A stretch of 64,000 nucleotides of DNA from Lysobacterales bacterium 63-13 (GTDB taxonomy: Bacteria > Pseudomonadota > Gammaproteobacteria > Xanthomonadales > Rhodanobacteraceae). Positions 18,900-28,387 of the stretch are shown in pieces (position 1 is the first letter of the stretch; each line of letters starts with the position of its first letter). The position numbers and the translations under genes are program-made. The notes under the pieces are model-generated. The model did not search any database, was not told the origin of the DNA, and saw nothing but the letters and a program-made list of their open reading frames with translations. The DNA lies in contig MKWR01000023.1 in assembly GCA_001899855.1 (NCBI GenBank), positions 1 through 64,000 on the forward strand, in the 5' to 3' direction.

Positions 18900-19199
18900 T
18901 CAGTGCGGTCGGCCGCTGCCGCCGTGTTCGAGACGTGCCGGTTGCTCGTGGTTGCTGACCACGATGAACTCGCCATCGATGATGCCGCTGGCCGCCGCGG
19001 AGGCCGGGGATGACGCAACAGGTCGCCCTTTCAAGCGCAGCAGGTGGACCAGATACCAGATTGCCGCGCCCACCGTCAGGGCGAGGAAGGCCAGGAAACC
19101 AATGGCCAGCACGCCAATCACCGCGAACAGGCCGAGGATGCCGCCAAGCAGTCGCAGCAAGGGATTGCGCGGGCGCAGGTTGGACTGGAAAACAAACAT
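18900..19199 (-). CDS. Small membrane protein, unknown function
   Basis: A 99-residue protein with a continuous hydrophobic stretch long enough for two helices (about residues 14-53, LLGGILGLFAVIGVLAIGF onward). A polar Ser/Ala-rich C-terminus follows. The start at 19199 has a good site (GAGGAG) on the minus strand, which supports translation. It is divergent from the Rieske ferredoxin gene, with 94 bp between starts for both promoters. No family recognised. Confidence 0.6.
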   Translation of the reverse strand: MFVFQSNLRPRNPLLRLLGGILGLFAVIGVLAIGFLAFLALTVGAAIWYLVHLLRLKGRPVASSPASAAASGIIDGEFIVVSNHEQPARLEHGGSGRPH

Positions 19200-19293
19200 C
19201 TGGCACTCCTCGGCGCGGATCATGCTGGGGGCAGCGCATCCGGACGGGTATTCTTGGGGCAGAATCCCTCTCCCACAAGTGTCCAGGGTTTGC

Positions 19294-19623
19294 ATGAGCG
19301 AGTCCCGCGCCCTTTGCCGCGTTGAAGATATCCCGGACAACGGGGCGATTGCCGTGCATGTGGATTCGTCGACTGGCGGCTTCGACATCATCCTCATGCG
19401 CCAGGGTGAGGCGGTTTTCGGCTACCACAACGAGTGTCCGCACCAGGGCCGCCAGCTTGATTACGTGCCCGGCAAATTCCTCGTCAAGGAGGGTTGCATC
19501 ATGTGCGCCGCCCACGGTGCGCTGTTCAAGGTGCATTCGGGCGAGCGGGTCGCCGGGCCGTGCAGTACCGGCCTGGTCCGCGTCCCGGTGCGCATCGAGG
19601 GTGCCGAGGTGTTCTCGGCCTGA
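19294..19623 (+). CDS. Rieske [2Fe-2S] ferredoxin-like protein
   Basis: A 109-residue single-domain Rieske protein. The two cluster-binding motifs are intact: C48-P-H50 in ECPHQGRQ, and C71-A-A-H74 in CAAHGALFKVHSG. The protein is soluble, with no membrane helix or catalytic domain, like the small Rieske ferredoxins and NirD-like proteins that pass electrons to oxygenases. No oxygenase gene is adjacent, so the partner is unknown. Confidence 0.9.
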   Translation: MSESRALCRVEDIPDNGAIAVHVDSSTGGFDIILMRQGEAVFGYHNECPHQGRQLDYVPGKFLVKEGCIMCAAHGALFKVHSGERVAGPCSTGLVRVPVRIEGAEVFSA

Positions 19624-19740
19624 GCGCGGCGCCCTGTGTCTACGATGGCTCTCGTTGACAGCCCGTGCGGGAATGTCTAGGCTCGTTGCGTTTCTAGGCC
19701 GCCCTTGCGGCTGCCCCGATGATTCCTCGCCGAGGTTCCA

Positions 19741-20142
19741 ATGCGCAGCAGGATTCCGCAAACCCCGAAACCGACCGAAGCCGAACTCGGCATCCTCAAC
19801 GTGCTTTGGCAGCATGGCCCGATGACCGTGCGCGAACTGCACGAGGCGCACTATCGCGATGATGGAACCGGCTACACGACTTCCCTGAAGATGCTGCAGA
19901 TCATGCATGCCAAGGGCCTGGTCGAGCGCGACGATTCGCAACGCGCGCACGTTTATCGCGCCGTGATCAGCAAGGAATCCAATCAGCAGCGGTTTCTCAG
20001 CGACATGGTGCAGCGCGTCTTCGATGGCTCGCCATCCCGGCTTGTGCTGCAGGCATTGGGCGGTCAACCCAAGGCCAGCCAGCAGGAACTCGACGAGATC
20101 CGCGCCCTGCTCGACAGCATCGAATCAGGCCAGCAGCCATGA
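19741..20142 (+). CDS. BlaI/MecI/CopY-family repressor
   Basis: A 133-residue winged-helix repressor. The N-terminal HTH region (PTEAELGILNVLWQHGPMTVRELHE) and the dimerisation C-terminus fit BlaI/MecI. The stop overlaps the M56 peptidase start as ATGA. In the classical system the membrane peptidase senses a signal and triggers cleavage of the repressor. Here the pair probably regulates itself and unknown targets. No beta-lactamase is nearby. Confidence 0.9.
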   Translation: MRSRIPQTPKPTEAELGILNVLWQHGPMTVRELHEAHYRDDGTGYTTSLKMLQIMHAKGLVERDDSQRAHVYRAVISKESNQQRFLSDMVQRVFDGSPSRLVLQALGGQPKASQQELDEIRALLDSIESGQQP

Positions 20143-22052
20143 TTGCGGCCATTTCCGACCTCGCCTGGATGCAGGCACTGGGCTGGACCCTGGTCCATTT
20201 CCTCTGGCAGGGCCTGATCATCGGTATCGTTCATGCACTGATTCGGCGCCTTGTTCCTGCCGAGCAGAGTTCGTTGCGCTACGCGTTTGGCCTGTTTTCC
20301 TTGCTGGCCCTGCTGCTCGCGCCGATCCTGACGCTCGCGCTGCTGTGGCCATCCGCGGCAATGGAAACCACGCATGCCCATGCCAGTGGCACTGTCAGTG
20401 CCAGCCTGGCCACCACGACAACCCTGTCGCCTGGCGCACCGGCATTCGACAGCCTGCTGGCACTGCTTGTCGCGGCCTGGTTGGCCGGTGTCCTGCTGAT
20501 GATTGGCCGCGCCGCGCAGCAATGGCATTCGCTGGATCAGATTGCCCGCCGACTGGCCTGGCGCGACCTCGCCATCGAGCGCTTGCTGGCGCAGGTGGCC
20601 GAGCGTTTTGGCACGCTGCCGGGCGTGCGCGTCCTGGTCTCGGCAAACATCGATACGCCGACCCTGATTGGCTGGCTGAAGCCGGTGGTCCTGCTGCCCG
20701 TGGCAGTGGTCGCCAAGCTCCCGCGCCAGCAACTTGAACTGATCCTGGCCCATGAGCTCGGCCATCTGCGCCGCTACGACCACCTCGTCAACCTGGCCCA
20801 GGCCATTGTCGAAACCCTGCTTTTCTATCATCCGGTGGTGCACTGGATTTCGCGCGAGGTTCGCCATGAGCGCGAGGTCTGCTGCGACAACCTGGTGTTG
20901 CACCTCACCGATAGCGAACCCCGCGAATATGCACGCACCCTGGCGGCACTGGAAAACCTGCGCCAACTGACCCCGCAGCTTGCCGTTGCCGCGAGCGGCG
21001 GCATGTTGCTGGATCGCGTGCGGCGCATTGTCGGCCCGGTTCACCCGCACGCGCGCGTGCGCCGCTCGCGCCTTGCGGTGTGGCTGGTCGCGGCAGGTTG
21101 CGGCTCGATCGTGGTCACCGCTGTCGTCCTTTCGCACACCAGCGCAGACCCGCAGCCGGAGGTGTTCCTGCAGCCTCGCTCGGTGGATTTCGCCCCTGCC
21201 AAGCCAGCGCTCACGCTTGCGCACGAAATTGCGTCGCTGCAGGTCGAGCTCGCCAGTGTCTCGATGCCAAGCGAAGGCGTGCCGCTCGCCACAGCCGACG
21301 ACAGCGTCGACGTGGCCAAGGCAGAGGCGTTGGCAGTCACAGCGGTCATGCCGCGCGTTGACGCGAAGCCAGTCGAGGCGCTCGCCGCCGCCCCGAGCAC
21401 AGCCGCCGAATCGCTTGCCGTGGCGCCGGTCGATGCAGCGGACAGCGCCATCCGGCACGCCCCGATCGAGATGGTCGCGACGGCAGATGCCGGCCCTGCG
21501 CAGGCCACGCCGAAGATCGTGCGCATGGTGGCGCCGGAATATCCGGATCGCGGATTCAGCCGCCCGCATGCGAAAGTCAGCTTTGAATTTTCCATCGATC
21601 GCGGCGGACGCGTGCGCAACATCCGCACCATCAGCGGTGATTTGCAGAGCCCGTTCGTGGTTGCCGCGCGCAACGCCCTGCGTCAATGGCGATTCGATGC
21701 ACAATCGCTGGACCCGAGCGGTGCGGAGAAATTCCACCAGGACTTCGAGTTTGTCGGCGATGCCAAGGTCGCCGGCGTCGCCGACGAGGGCTCCTGTGCG
21801 ATACCGATGGGTTCCCATGTCTGTCGCGCCGGGCACCCGCTTGGCCAGGCGCGCAGGACCGACGAGCGAGCCGCGCCGATTGCGCAAGCGGTTCGCCTGG
21901 ATGCCGGCAAGGCCGTGGCCATGGATTACTGCATTCCGGAAATCGGATCGCATGTCTGTCGTCCGCTTGACGTCAGTGGCCCGGCACCAAGAGAGCCCGA
22001 GCTCGGGCCGACCTTGAAGGAAACAGGTTTTCTGGCCGGCGGCACGAACTGA
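20139..22052 (+). CDS. M56 (BlaR1-like) membrane peptidase with TonB C-terminal domain
   Basis: A 637-residue fusion. The N-terminal membrane part (helices near 15-35, 47-71 and 104-124) carries the zinc motif HELGH (205-209) followed by HEREVCCDNLV (243-253), and another helix lies near 312-331. An Ala/Val-rich linker follows. Next is a TonB-like C-terminal domain (about 458-540, APEYPDRGFSRP to QWRFD). The tail has two copies of GSHVCR (558-563 and 603-608), each preceded by a Cys-Ile/Ala-Pro context. The beta-lactam sensor domain of BlaR1 is absent. Translation is coupled to the BlaI-type repressor. Confidence 0.88.
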   Translation: MIAAISDLAWMQALGWTLVHFLWQGLIIGIVHALIRRLVPAEQSSLRYAFGLFSLLALLLAPILTLALLWPSAAMETTHAHASGTVSASLATTTTLSPGAPAFDSLLALLVAAWLAGVLLMIGRAAQQWHSLDQIARRLAWRDLAIERLLAQVAERFGTLPGVRVLVSANIDTPTLIGWLKPVVLLPVAVVAKLPRQQLELILAHELGHLRRYDHLVNLAQAIVETLLFYHPVVHWISREVRHEREVCCDNLVLHLTDSEPREYARTLAALENLRQLTPQLAVAASGGMLLDRVRRIVGPVHPHARVRRSRLAVWLVAAGCGSIVVTAVVLSHTSADPQPEVFLQPRSVDFAPAKPALTLAHEIASLQVELASVSMPSEGVPLATADDSVDVAKAEALAVTAVMPRVDAKPVEALAAAPSTAAESLAVAPVDAADSAIRHAPIEMVATADAGPAQATPKIVRMVAPEYPDRGFSRPHAKVSFEFSIDRGGRVRNIRTISGDLQSPFVVAARNALRQWRFDAQSLDPSGAEKFHQDFEFVGDAKVAGVADEGSCAIPMGSHVCRAGHPLGQARRTDERAAPIAQAVRLDAGKAVAMDYCIPEIGSHVCRPLDVSGPAPREPELGPTLKETGFLAGGTN

Positions 22053-22073
22053 CCGCTGCCAGTCAGTGCAGAG

Positions 22074-22093
22074 GGCGGCGCAGCACCGCCGCC
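22074..22093. terminator. GC hairpin between convergent genes
   Basis: GGCGGCG (22074-22080) pairs with CGCCGCC (22087-22093) around a 6-nt loop, 21 bp after the M56 gene stop. There is no T-tract, so intrinsic termination is only possible, not certain. Confidence 0.45.
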
Positions 22094-22184
22094 TGCGAAT
22101 CAAGTCCAAACCTGCGGGTGACATGGTTGCAGCCGATGCAGTACCGCTGCGCTTGGGCGGACAACTATCGGCGGATGCTGGCGC

Positions 22185-24035
22185 TCAGCCGCGATTGAAG
22201 ACCAGGTTGACCGAGATCAGCGTGGTCACCAGGATCAGCACGGTCAGCGGCAGGCCGACGCGCAGGAAATCCCGGGTCTTGTAGCCGCCGGGGCCGGCGA
22301 CGACAAGCAGCACCGGATTGGCACTTGGCAGCAGGAAGGTGTTGGACGTCGAAATGGCGACGATCAACGCATAGGCCGCCGGATTGCCGCCCGAAGCCAG
22401 GGCGATGTTGATCGCCATCGGCACCATCATGACCGCCGCGCCAACGTTCGAGATGACCTGCGAGAAACCGAGGGCGAGTACGGCGAGGAAAGCCTGGATC
22501 ATCCATTGCGGCAGGCCATCGAGATAGACCATGGCTTCCTGGGCAATCCAGGCCGCCGTGCCGGTGGAATCCATCGCGCCGCCAAGCGGGATCAGGCAGG
22601 CAAGGATGAAGATCGTCTTCCAGTTGATCGCGTGGTAGGCCTCGTCCATGCTGAGCACGCCAGCCAGCAACATGCCGACCGCGCCAACCAGCATCGACAC
22701 GGCCAGGGTGAGGTTGCTGAACAGGCCAAGGCCCATGGCCAGCGCGAAGAAGATCGCCGCATGCCAGATCTTGCTTGGCCGCTGCTCCTCCTGCGGGAAA
22801 TCGGTGACGACCACGAAATCGCGTGATTCGGCGGCCAGGGTCAGGTCGCGCCACAGGCCGTGGATGATCAGGGTGTCGCCGGGGCGCAGCGAGACTTCGC
22901 GCACGTCCTCGCGGAAGACCTGCTCGCCGCGGGTCACTGCCAGCACGCTGATGCCGAAGCGCTTGCGCATGCGCAGGTCGCCGACCAGTTGCTTGACCCA
23001 GCGCGAGTTCGGGACAACCACCGCCTCGGCGATGCCGGCGCGGGTCGGATTGAACATGTCGCCAAAGTTGCGCAGTCGCGATTGCATCCGGCACAACTGG
23101 TTGTTGGCGAAGGCGCTGATGTCCTCGCGCTTGCCGAGCACGCCGAGCACGCTGCCGACCCAGATCATCTGGTCGCCCGGCGGTGCCAGGCGCGCTTCGT
23201 TGCCGGTCTTCAGGGCAAGGATCAGCGGTGCGCCATGCAGTCGCTCGGCCTCGACGATGCTCATGCCGACCATCGGACTTTCCGCGGTCACGGTCAGCTC
23301 CATGACCTCGCCATCGATGCCGTACATCTCGGCGAAATAGGTCTCGGTGCGCCCGGGCGTGACTTTCTGCTTCTCCTCCTCGCTGGGCCACAGGCGCGGG
23401 GTGAGGTAGGCGAAATAGGCAAGTCCGACCAGCAGCAGGGGAATGCCGATCGGGGTGATCGCGAACAGCGAGAACGGCTCGATGCTCTGCGCCCCCGGCG
23501 GCAGGTTGCGGTTGGCACTGGCGACCAGGTCGTTGAGCAGGATCAACGGTGAATTGGAAATCATCGTGATGTTGGTGCCGGCGAGGATGCAGAAGGCCAT
23601 CGGCAGCAGCAGGCGCTTCAGGGGGATGCCGGTGCGTGAGCTGATGCGGCTGACCACGGGCATGAACAGGGCCGCCAGCGCCTGGCTCTGCATGATCCCC
23701 GACATGCTGCCGACCATGGCGTTGATCAGGTTGGAGACGCGCGTCTCGACGCCGCCGGCGATCTTCAGGATGAAGTTCGCCGCCTTGCCGAGCATGCCGG
23801 TGCGATCGAGGCCCGCGCCCATGATCATCACCGCGATCAGCGACATCACCGCGTTGCCGGCAAACCCGTCAAACAGTTGCTCCACCGGCATCAGGCGCGT
23901 CACGCCGATGACGACGAGGACGAGCAGGGCGACCAGGTCCCCGCGCACCCATTCGAGCACGAGCATGATCACGGTGAACACCAGCAGGCCGAGGACGAGG
24001 GCCATGTCGGTGGTCAGGGTCAGGCTCATTTCCAT
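22185..24035 (-). CDS. SLC13/DASS-family permease with TrkA-C (RCK_C) domains
   Basis: A 616-residue sodium- or proton-coupled anion transporter. Helices fill both ends. The middle (about residues 215-385) is a cytoplasmic pair of TrkA-C domains, seen in TVTAESPMVGMSIVEAERLHGAPLI and the second repeat DTLIIHGLWRDL. The DASS signature lies near AGTNITMISNSPLILLND. Relatives with this layout take up sulfate or dicarboxylates. It is downstream of trmB with a 52-bp gap and may share the thi-trmB transcript. The start at 24035 follows TTGACAAAGAAACACG; its ribosome-binding site is weak. Confidence 0.88.
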   Translation of the reverse strand: MEMSLTLTTDMALVLGLLVFTVIMLVLEWVRGDLVALLVLVVIGVTRLMPVEQLFDGFAGNAVMSLIAVMIMGAGLDRTGMLGKAANFILKIAGGVETRVSNLINAMVGSMSGIMQSQALAALFMPVVSRISSRTGIPLKRLLLPMAFCILAGTNITMISNSPLILLNDLVASANRNLPPGAQSIEPFSLFAITPIGIPLLLVGLAYFAYLTPRLWPSEEEKQKVTPGRTETYFAEMYGIDGEVMELTVTAESPMVGMSIVEAERLHGAPLILALKTGNEARLAPPGDQMIWVGSVLGVLGKREDISAFANNQLCRMQSRLRNFGDMFNPTRAGIAEAVVVPNSRWVKQLVGDLRMRKRFGISVLAVTRGEQVFREDVREVSLRPGDTLIIHGLWRDLTLAAESRDFVVVTDFPQEEQRPSKIWHAAIFFALAMGLGLFSNLTLAVSMLVGAVGMLLAGVLSMDEAYHAINWKTIFILACLIPLGGAMDSTGTAAWIAQEAMVYLDGLPQWMIQAFLAVLALGFSQVISNVGAAVMMVPMAINIALASGGNPAAYALIVAISTSNTFLLPSANPVLLVVAGPGGYKTRDFLRVGLPLTVLILVTTLISVNLVFNRG

Positions 24036-24087
24036 CGTGTTTCTTTGTCAATCCGTTTCTTGTCGAGTTGGCGGACAGGAGGATGCT

Positions 24088-24804
24088 TCAGACGCGCTCG
24101 AAAATCAGGTCCCAGACACCATGGCCAAGACGCACGCCGCGCTTTTCGAAATGGGTGTTGATGCGCCAGCCGGGTGCCTCGGAGTATGCCCCGAGTCCGG
24201 CCCGGTTGCGCCATCGGCTTGAGGCATCGACCACCGCCAGCATGTGCTCGGCATACTCGGCCCAGTCGGTGGCGAGATGCAGCAGGCCGCCGCTGCGAAC
24301 GCGCCCGGCGAGGAGTTCGACGAACTCCGGCTGGATCAGGCGTCGCTTGTGATGGCGCTTCTTCGGCCACGGATCCGGGAAATAGATGCGTACTTCATCG
24401 AGCGAATCGGGCGCGAGCTGATGCTCGATGACTTCCACGGCATCGTGGTTGCTGATGCGGATGTTGTCGACATTCGCCTCGGCGAGGCCATTCATCAGGC
24501 GGCCGACGCCGGGGCGGTGGACTTCGATGCCGATGAAATTGCGCGCAGGCTCGTTGACGGCGGCGTGCAGGAGTTGTTCGCCATTGCCGAAGCCGATCTC
24601 GAGAACCACCGGTGCGGGTCGCGCGAAAAGCACTTGCAGGTCGAGGCGCTGGTCGCTGTAGTCGAGGCCGTAACGCGACCAGTGCGCATCGAAGGCCTGA
24701 GCTTGCGCCGGGGTGATGCGGCCCTGGCGCAAGACGAAACTGCGCACGCGGCGTTGCCCGCCGGGTTCTGCGGATTGGCGATCGGCGTGGCGGGGATCAG
24801 TCAT
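24088..24804 (-). CDS. trmB: tRNA (guanine-N7-)-methyltransferase TrmB
   Basis: A 238-residue SAM-dependent enzyme that makes m7G46 in tRNA variable loops. Motifs are EIGFGNGEQLL for SAM binding and the family signature YFPDPWPKKRHHKRRL. The C-terminal THFEKRG region matches TrmB substrate-binding residues. It starts 4 bp after the thiG stop, so it is the third gene of a thiS-thiG-trmB operon. Confidence 0.96.
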   Translation of the reverse strand: MTDPRHADRQSAEPGGQRRVRSFVLRQGRITPAQAQAFDAHWSRYGLDYSDQRLDLQVLFARPAPVVLEIGFGNGEQLLHAAVNEPARNFIGIEVHRPGVGRLMNGLAEANVDNIRISNHDAVEVIEHQLAPDSLDEVRIYFPDPWPKKRHHKRRLIQPEFVELLAGRVRSGGLLHLATDWAEYAEHMLAVVDASSRWRNRAGLGAYSEAPGWRINTHFEKRGVRLGHGVWDLIFERV

Positions 24805-24808
24805 CGCC

Positions 24809-25600
24809 TCAGCCGATCGTGCCGTCGATCGGGCTCGATGCCGAGGCATAGCGTTTGCGCGGGATGCGTCCGGCGCGGAATGCGGCACGTCCGGCCTGGA
24901 TGGCCAGTTTCATCGCATGGGCCATCAGCAGCGGATCCCGCGCACCGGCAATGGCCGTGTTCATGAGCACGCCATCACAGCCCAGTTCCATGGCGATCGC
25001 CGCATCCGAAGCGGTGCCGACGCCGGCATCGACAAGCACCGGAACCTTGGCGTTCTCGACAATCTCGAGCAGGTTGTAGCGGTTCTGGATGCCCAGGCCC
25101 GAACCGATTGGCGCGGCCAGCGGCATGATCGCGACGCAGCCGATCTGTTCGAGTCGACGCGCCAGCAAGGGGTCGTCGCTGGTGTAGACCATCACCTCGA
25201 AACCGTCGGCGACCAGGCGCTCGGCCGCGGCAAGCGTCTGCACGACATCCGGGAACAGGGTGCGCGGGTCGCCCAGCACTTCCAGCTTGACCAGCTTGTG
25301 GCCATCAAGCAGCTCGCGCGCAAGCTGCAGCGTGCGCACGGCATCATCGGCCGTGTAGCAGCCGGCGGTGTTCGGCAGGATGGTGTAGCGATCGGGCGGC
25401 AGCACGTCGAGGAGATTGGGCTGTGCAGGATCCTGGCCAATGTTCGTGCGGCGGATGGCGACGGTGACGATCTCGGCTGCCGCGGCTTCGGTGGCCAGGC
25501 GCGTCTCCTCGAGATCCTTGAATTTTCCGGTACCGGTGAGCAGGCGCGAGCGGTAGTGGCGGCCGGCGATAACCAGGGTGTCGTCTGCGATCTGGGTCAT
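24809..25600 (-). CDS. thiG: Thiazole synthase ThiG
   Basis: A 263-residue TIM-barrel enzyme. It condenses deoxyxylulose-5-phosphate, dehydroglycine and ThiS-thiocarboxylate into the thiazole phosphate of thiamine. Family motifs include LTGTGKF, the Schiff-base lysine in LVKLEVLGD, and phosphate-binding [15 protein letters not shown]. The ATG at 25600 is preferred over a TTG nine codons upstream. It lies 69 bp after thiS in the same orientation. Confidence 0.96.
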   Translation of the reverse strand: MTQIADDTLVIAGRHYRSRLLTGTGKFKDLEETRLATEAAAAEIVTVAIRRTNIGQDPAQPNLLDVLPPDRYTILPNTAGCYTADDAVRTLQLARELLDGHKLVKLEVLGDPRTLFPDVVQTLAAAERLVADGFEVMVYTSDDPLLARRLEQIGCVAIMPLAAPIGSGLGIQNRYNLLEIVENAKVPVLVDAGVGTASDAAIAMELGCDGVLMNTAIAGARDPLLMAHAMKLAIQAGRAAFRAGRIPRKRYASASSPIDGTIG

Positions 25601-25669
25601 TGGCTTGTTCAGTATTCCTTTTTGCAACTGGCAACGGGGCAGGGCATGGCGGCACTCGTTCGATCCGCT

Positions 25670-25870
25670 TCAGCCACCGCCAATGGCATGCACGATCTCG
25701 ATGCGGTCGCCAGCCTTGATCTCGCGTTCGCGGTACACGCTGCGCGGGATGATCTGGCGATTGATCTCCACCGCCACGCGCTTGTCGGCAAAACCGTTCG
25801 CCGCCAGCAGGTGTTCCAGCGTCGATTGTTCGGCGATGTCATGGACTTCGCCATTGAGGGTGATTTTCAT
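25670..25870 (-). CDS. thiS: Sulfur carrier protein ThiS
   Basis: A 66-residue ubiquitin-fold sulfur carrier ending in the required Gly-Gly (…AIGGG; the last two glycines are the activated end). ThiF adenylates that terminus and it then carries sulfur to ThiG. The N-terminus MKITLNGEVHDI is typical. No TPP riboswitch could be recognised in the 165 bp upstream, which instead hold a terminator hairpin for the gene before it. Confidence 0.94.
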   Translation of the reverse strand: MKITLNGEVHDIAEQSTLEHLLAANGFADKRVAVEINRQIIPRSVYREREIKAGDRIEIVHAIGGG

Positions 25871-25963
25871 GCGTGCATTCTATCCCGAACGCCAGCCCGA
25901 ACGCCGGCCCGAGCGTCTGCCACCGGCGCATCCGCGCGCGAGACTGGACCGGCGGATACATGC

Positions 25964-25993
25964 GAAAACGCCGCAGATGTCTGCGGCGTTTTC
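25964..25993 (-). terminator. Strong rho-independent terminator
   Basis: GAAAACGCCGCAGA (25964-25977) and TCTGCGGCGTTTTC (25980-25993) form a perfect 14-bp stem with a 2-nt apex. The ends are A/T-rich on both sides, so it can work in either direction. It lies just after the DUF6600-like gene stop (minus strand) and separates that gene from thiS. Confidence 0.88.
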
Positions 25994-26035
25994 CGTGGCA
26001 AACCCCTCACCGGGGCAAGGTCGTTGACAGCATGG

Positions 26036-28387
26036 TCATTCCCGGCGCTTGCGCTGGTTGTCCTTGTTGTCATCGCTGGAGTCGTCGTTCTTCTTGCTCT
26101 TGCGCTCTTGTGACTGTGGCGCAGGCTGGTTCTGCGCCGGCTGGCGGGGTTGCACCGCCTGACGTTGCTCGGGCTGCGGCACATTGCGTGGCTGCACCTG
26201 GCGACGCTCGACTGGTGCAACCTCGCGCCTCGGCTCGGGCTGGCTGCGCTGTTGCGGCACATTGCGCGGCGACACCTCACGACGTTCCTGTTGCGGCATG
26301 TTGCGCGGTTCCGGCTGCGGGGCGACGCGACGCTCCTGCATTGGCTGCGCCTCGCGTCGCGCCGGTTGCTCGCGCTGCACCGGCTGGCGTTGCTCGATGC
26401 TGCGGGGCGCAGGCAGGGCGATGCCCTGGTCGCGCGTGGCATTGCCGCGATTGCGCTCGACCGCCTCGGGATTGGCACGAATCGTTGACGGCCTGCGTTG
26501 CTCGGGGGCGTTTATCGTGCGTGCCGGCGCATCGCGTTCGATGGTCGCGCGCGGCGTCACCTGGCGGTTCGATTGCTGGTCGCGATCAATCGCCTGCCGC
26601 GGCTGGCTGGCGGGCGGATTGCGCTCGATGCGCTCATTGCGCGGCGCGCGGATGGTTTCCGCAGGAGCGGCATCACGATTGCGCTCGATGCGCGTGTTGG
26701 CCGGTGTCCGATCGCGCGCGTTGTCTTCGCGCCTCGTTGCGTCCGGGCGGGTTTGCCGCTGGATGCGTGACTGGCCGTCGGCCGCATTGCGTGAAGGCAC
26801 CGCCGTTGCCGCGGGACGCTCGCCACCGACAACCTGGATGCGGCGCGTCTGGCGTTCATCCGAGCGCGGCTGGGTTGTCGCCAGATCGCGCATCTGGCCG
26901 ACCGCGAGTGGCTGGTTGTCGTTGCGCGAAATCGCACGGATGCGTTCCTGCGCATCAAGGCGACGCATCGGCGGAGCCGTGCGCGCGATGACCCCGCGGT
27001 CAAACGCGGTGGCAGCCTGGCTGTTGCGCCGAGTCTCCGGCAATGCAGTGCCGCCGGCAAAACTGCGTGCAGTCGGAGCCATGTCGATGCGACTGACCAC
27101 GCGACCCTGGCTCAATTGCGACTGCGCAACCTGCACGCGCGCGCTGTTGACCGAGCGCGCATTGATGAAGGCATCGCGCGGGACCGCGGTGTAGGCGCGA
27201 TGATCGTTGCGATAGGCGTAGTTGAAATTGGTGATCGGCTGACCACGCGAATAGTTGTTGTAGACATTGGTGATATAGGTATTGTTGATGATCGTCGTGT
27301 TGCGCACGTTGATGTCGTTGAAATAGCTGCGCGAGCCGCGGTACCACGGCACATAGACGTCACGCGGGCCAAGCGGGAACCAGCCGATCGGGCCACCGCT
27401 GGAAATGCTCACGCTGAAGCCGCCGCCACCGACAAAGGCGACCAGGGCCGGCGCGTAGATCGGCCGCACATGGCGCGGTCCCGGCACCCAGCCCCAACGG
27501 CTGCCGACATAAGCCCAGCGCCCGTAATGCGACGGCGCAAAACCCCATGGCGTGTTGTCGACCCACGTCCAGCCCCACGGATCGATCCACGACCAGTGGC
27601 CATCGCGGTACGGTGCCCAGCCCGCACTGACGCGAGACGGGTACCAGATCGAACCGTAGGTTGCGGCCGTGCTCCAGCTTCCGTACGCGTCGAGATCGGC
27701 ATAGCCGATGACCTCTTCGGAGACATAGCGACGCGAGGGCGAACGCTCGTAGCGGTCGGCGCGTTCGTAGCACCAGCGGTCGAAATCGTCCTGGCGCGGC
27801 AGGTCGAATACTTCGTAGTCCTGCAGCTGCGAATCGTAGAAACGATAGGACTCGCCGTCACGCACGCGGAAGCTGGCATTGTCGCGGCCGTAGACATCGC
27901 CATTGCCATCGATCACCGAAACCATGGTCGAGTCGCCATCGGGGGCAACGTCAACGCGGTACTGGCCCGGGGTCTGGATGACCAGGGCCAGGGTCGGAGT
28001 ATCGATCTCGTAGGTCTGGCCTTCGAAGACGTGGCGGACCGTCAGGTTCAAGGTGCCGGCGGTCAGCTCGATCTGCGCGTTGTCGTCATCGAGATTGAGC
28101 AGGCGGAACGCGGTGCGCTCGTCGAGGCGCAAGGTCGCGGCACCAACTTCCATTTCCACGCGCGAGGCACGATCGGAGTAGAGGCTGTCACCGGTGACCA
28201 ACGGGCGATTGATGCGCGCTTCCGCCCATTCCTCGAAACCGGCTGGCTGCATGCTGACATCGCCGCCGACATAGCTCAGGCGGGCGACCCGGCCCGGTGG
28301 GTCTGCCAGGGCTTGTCCGGCGGCTGCGCACAGCAGCAGCACCGGCACCAGCCAGGTGGCAAGTCGGGACAATTGACGATTGAACAT
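26036..28387 (-). CDS. Secreted DUF6600-like protein with FecR-like start and disordered R/Q/P tail
   Basis: A 783-residue exported protein. A signal peptide (cleavage after ALA, residue 28) leads into a FecR-like beta domain (about 30-200), seen in LSYVGGDVSMQPAGFEEWAEA and LVTGDSLYSDRASRVEM. A Trp/Tyr-rich DUF6600-type region (about 225-370) has repeats such as GHWSWIDPWGWTWVDN and GSRWGWVPGPRH. The last 350 residues are low-complexity Arg, Gln, Pro and Asn, with repeated NVPQ, RREV and ERR motifs and a lysine-rich end. Function unknown. An envelope protein that binds a polyanion such as peptidoglycan, DNA or glycan is possible but speculative. Confidence 0.8.
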   Translation of the reverse strand: MFNRQLSRLATWLVPVLLLCAAAGQALADPPGRVARLSYVGGDVSMQPAGFEEWAEARINRPLVTGDSLYSDRASRVEMEVGAATLRLDERTAFRLLNLDDDNAQIELTAGTLNLTVRHVFEGQTYEIDTPTLALVIQTPGQYRVDVAPDGDSTMVSVIDGNGDVYGRDNASFRVRDGESYRFYDSQLQDYEVFDLPRQDDFDRWCYERADRYERSPSRRYVSEEVIGYADLDAYGSWSTAATYGSIWYPSRVSAGWAPYRDGHWSWIDPWGWTWVDNTPWGFAPSHYGRWAYVGSRWGWVPGPRHVRPIYAPALVAFVGGGGFSVSISSGGPIGWFPLGPRDVYVPWYRGSRSYFNDINVRNTTIINNTYITNVYNNYSRGQPITNFNYAYRNDHRAYTAVPRDAFINARSVNSARVQVAQSQLSQGRVVSRIDMAPTARSFAGGTALPETRRNSQAATAFDRGVIARTAPPMRRLDAQERIRAISRNDNQPLAVGQMRDLATTQPRSDERQTRRIQVVGGERPAATAVPSRNAADGQSRIQRQTRPDATRREDNARDRTPANTRIERNRDAAPAETIRAPRNERIERNPPASQPRQAIDRDQQSNRQVTPRATIERDAPARTINAPEQRRPSTIRANPEAVERNRGNATRDQGIALPAPRSIEQRQPVQREQPARREAQPMQERRVAPQPEPRNMPQQERREVSPRNVPQQRSQPEPRREVAPVERRQVQPRNVPQPEQRQAVQPRQPAQNQPAPQSQERKSKKNDDSSDDNKDNQRKRRE

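Noticed and set aside
20064-22124. 686-codon open frame on the minus strand
   Set aside because: It is antisense to the M56-TonB gene, whose motifs are unambiguous.
25871-26035. TPP riboswitch upstream of thiS
   Set aside because: No THI-box motif was found by eye; the only strong structure is the terminator of the DUF6600-like gene.
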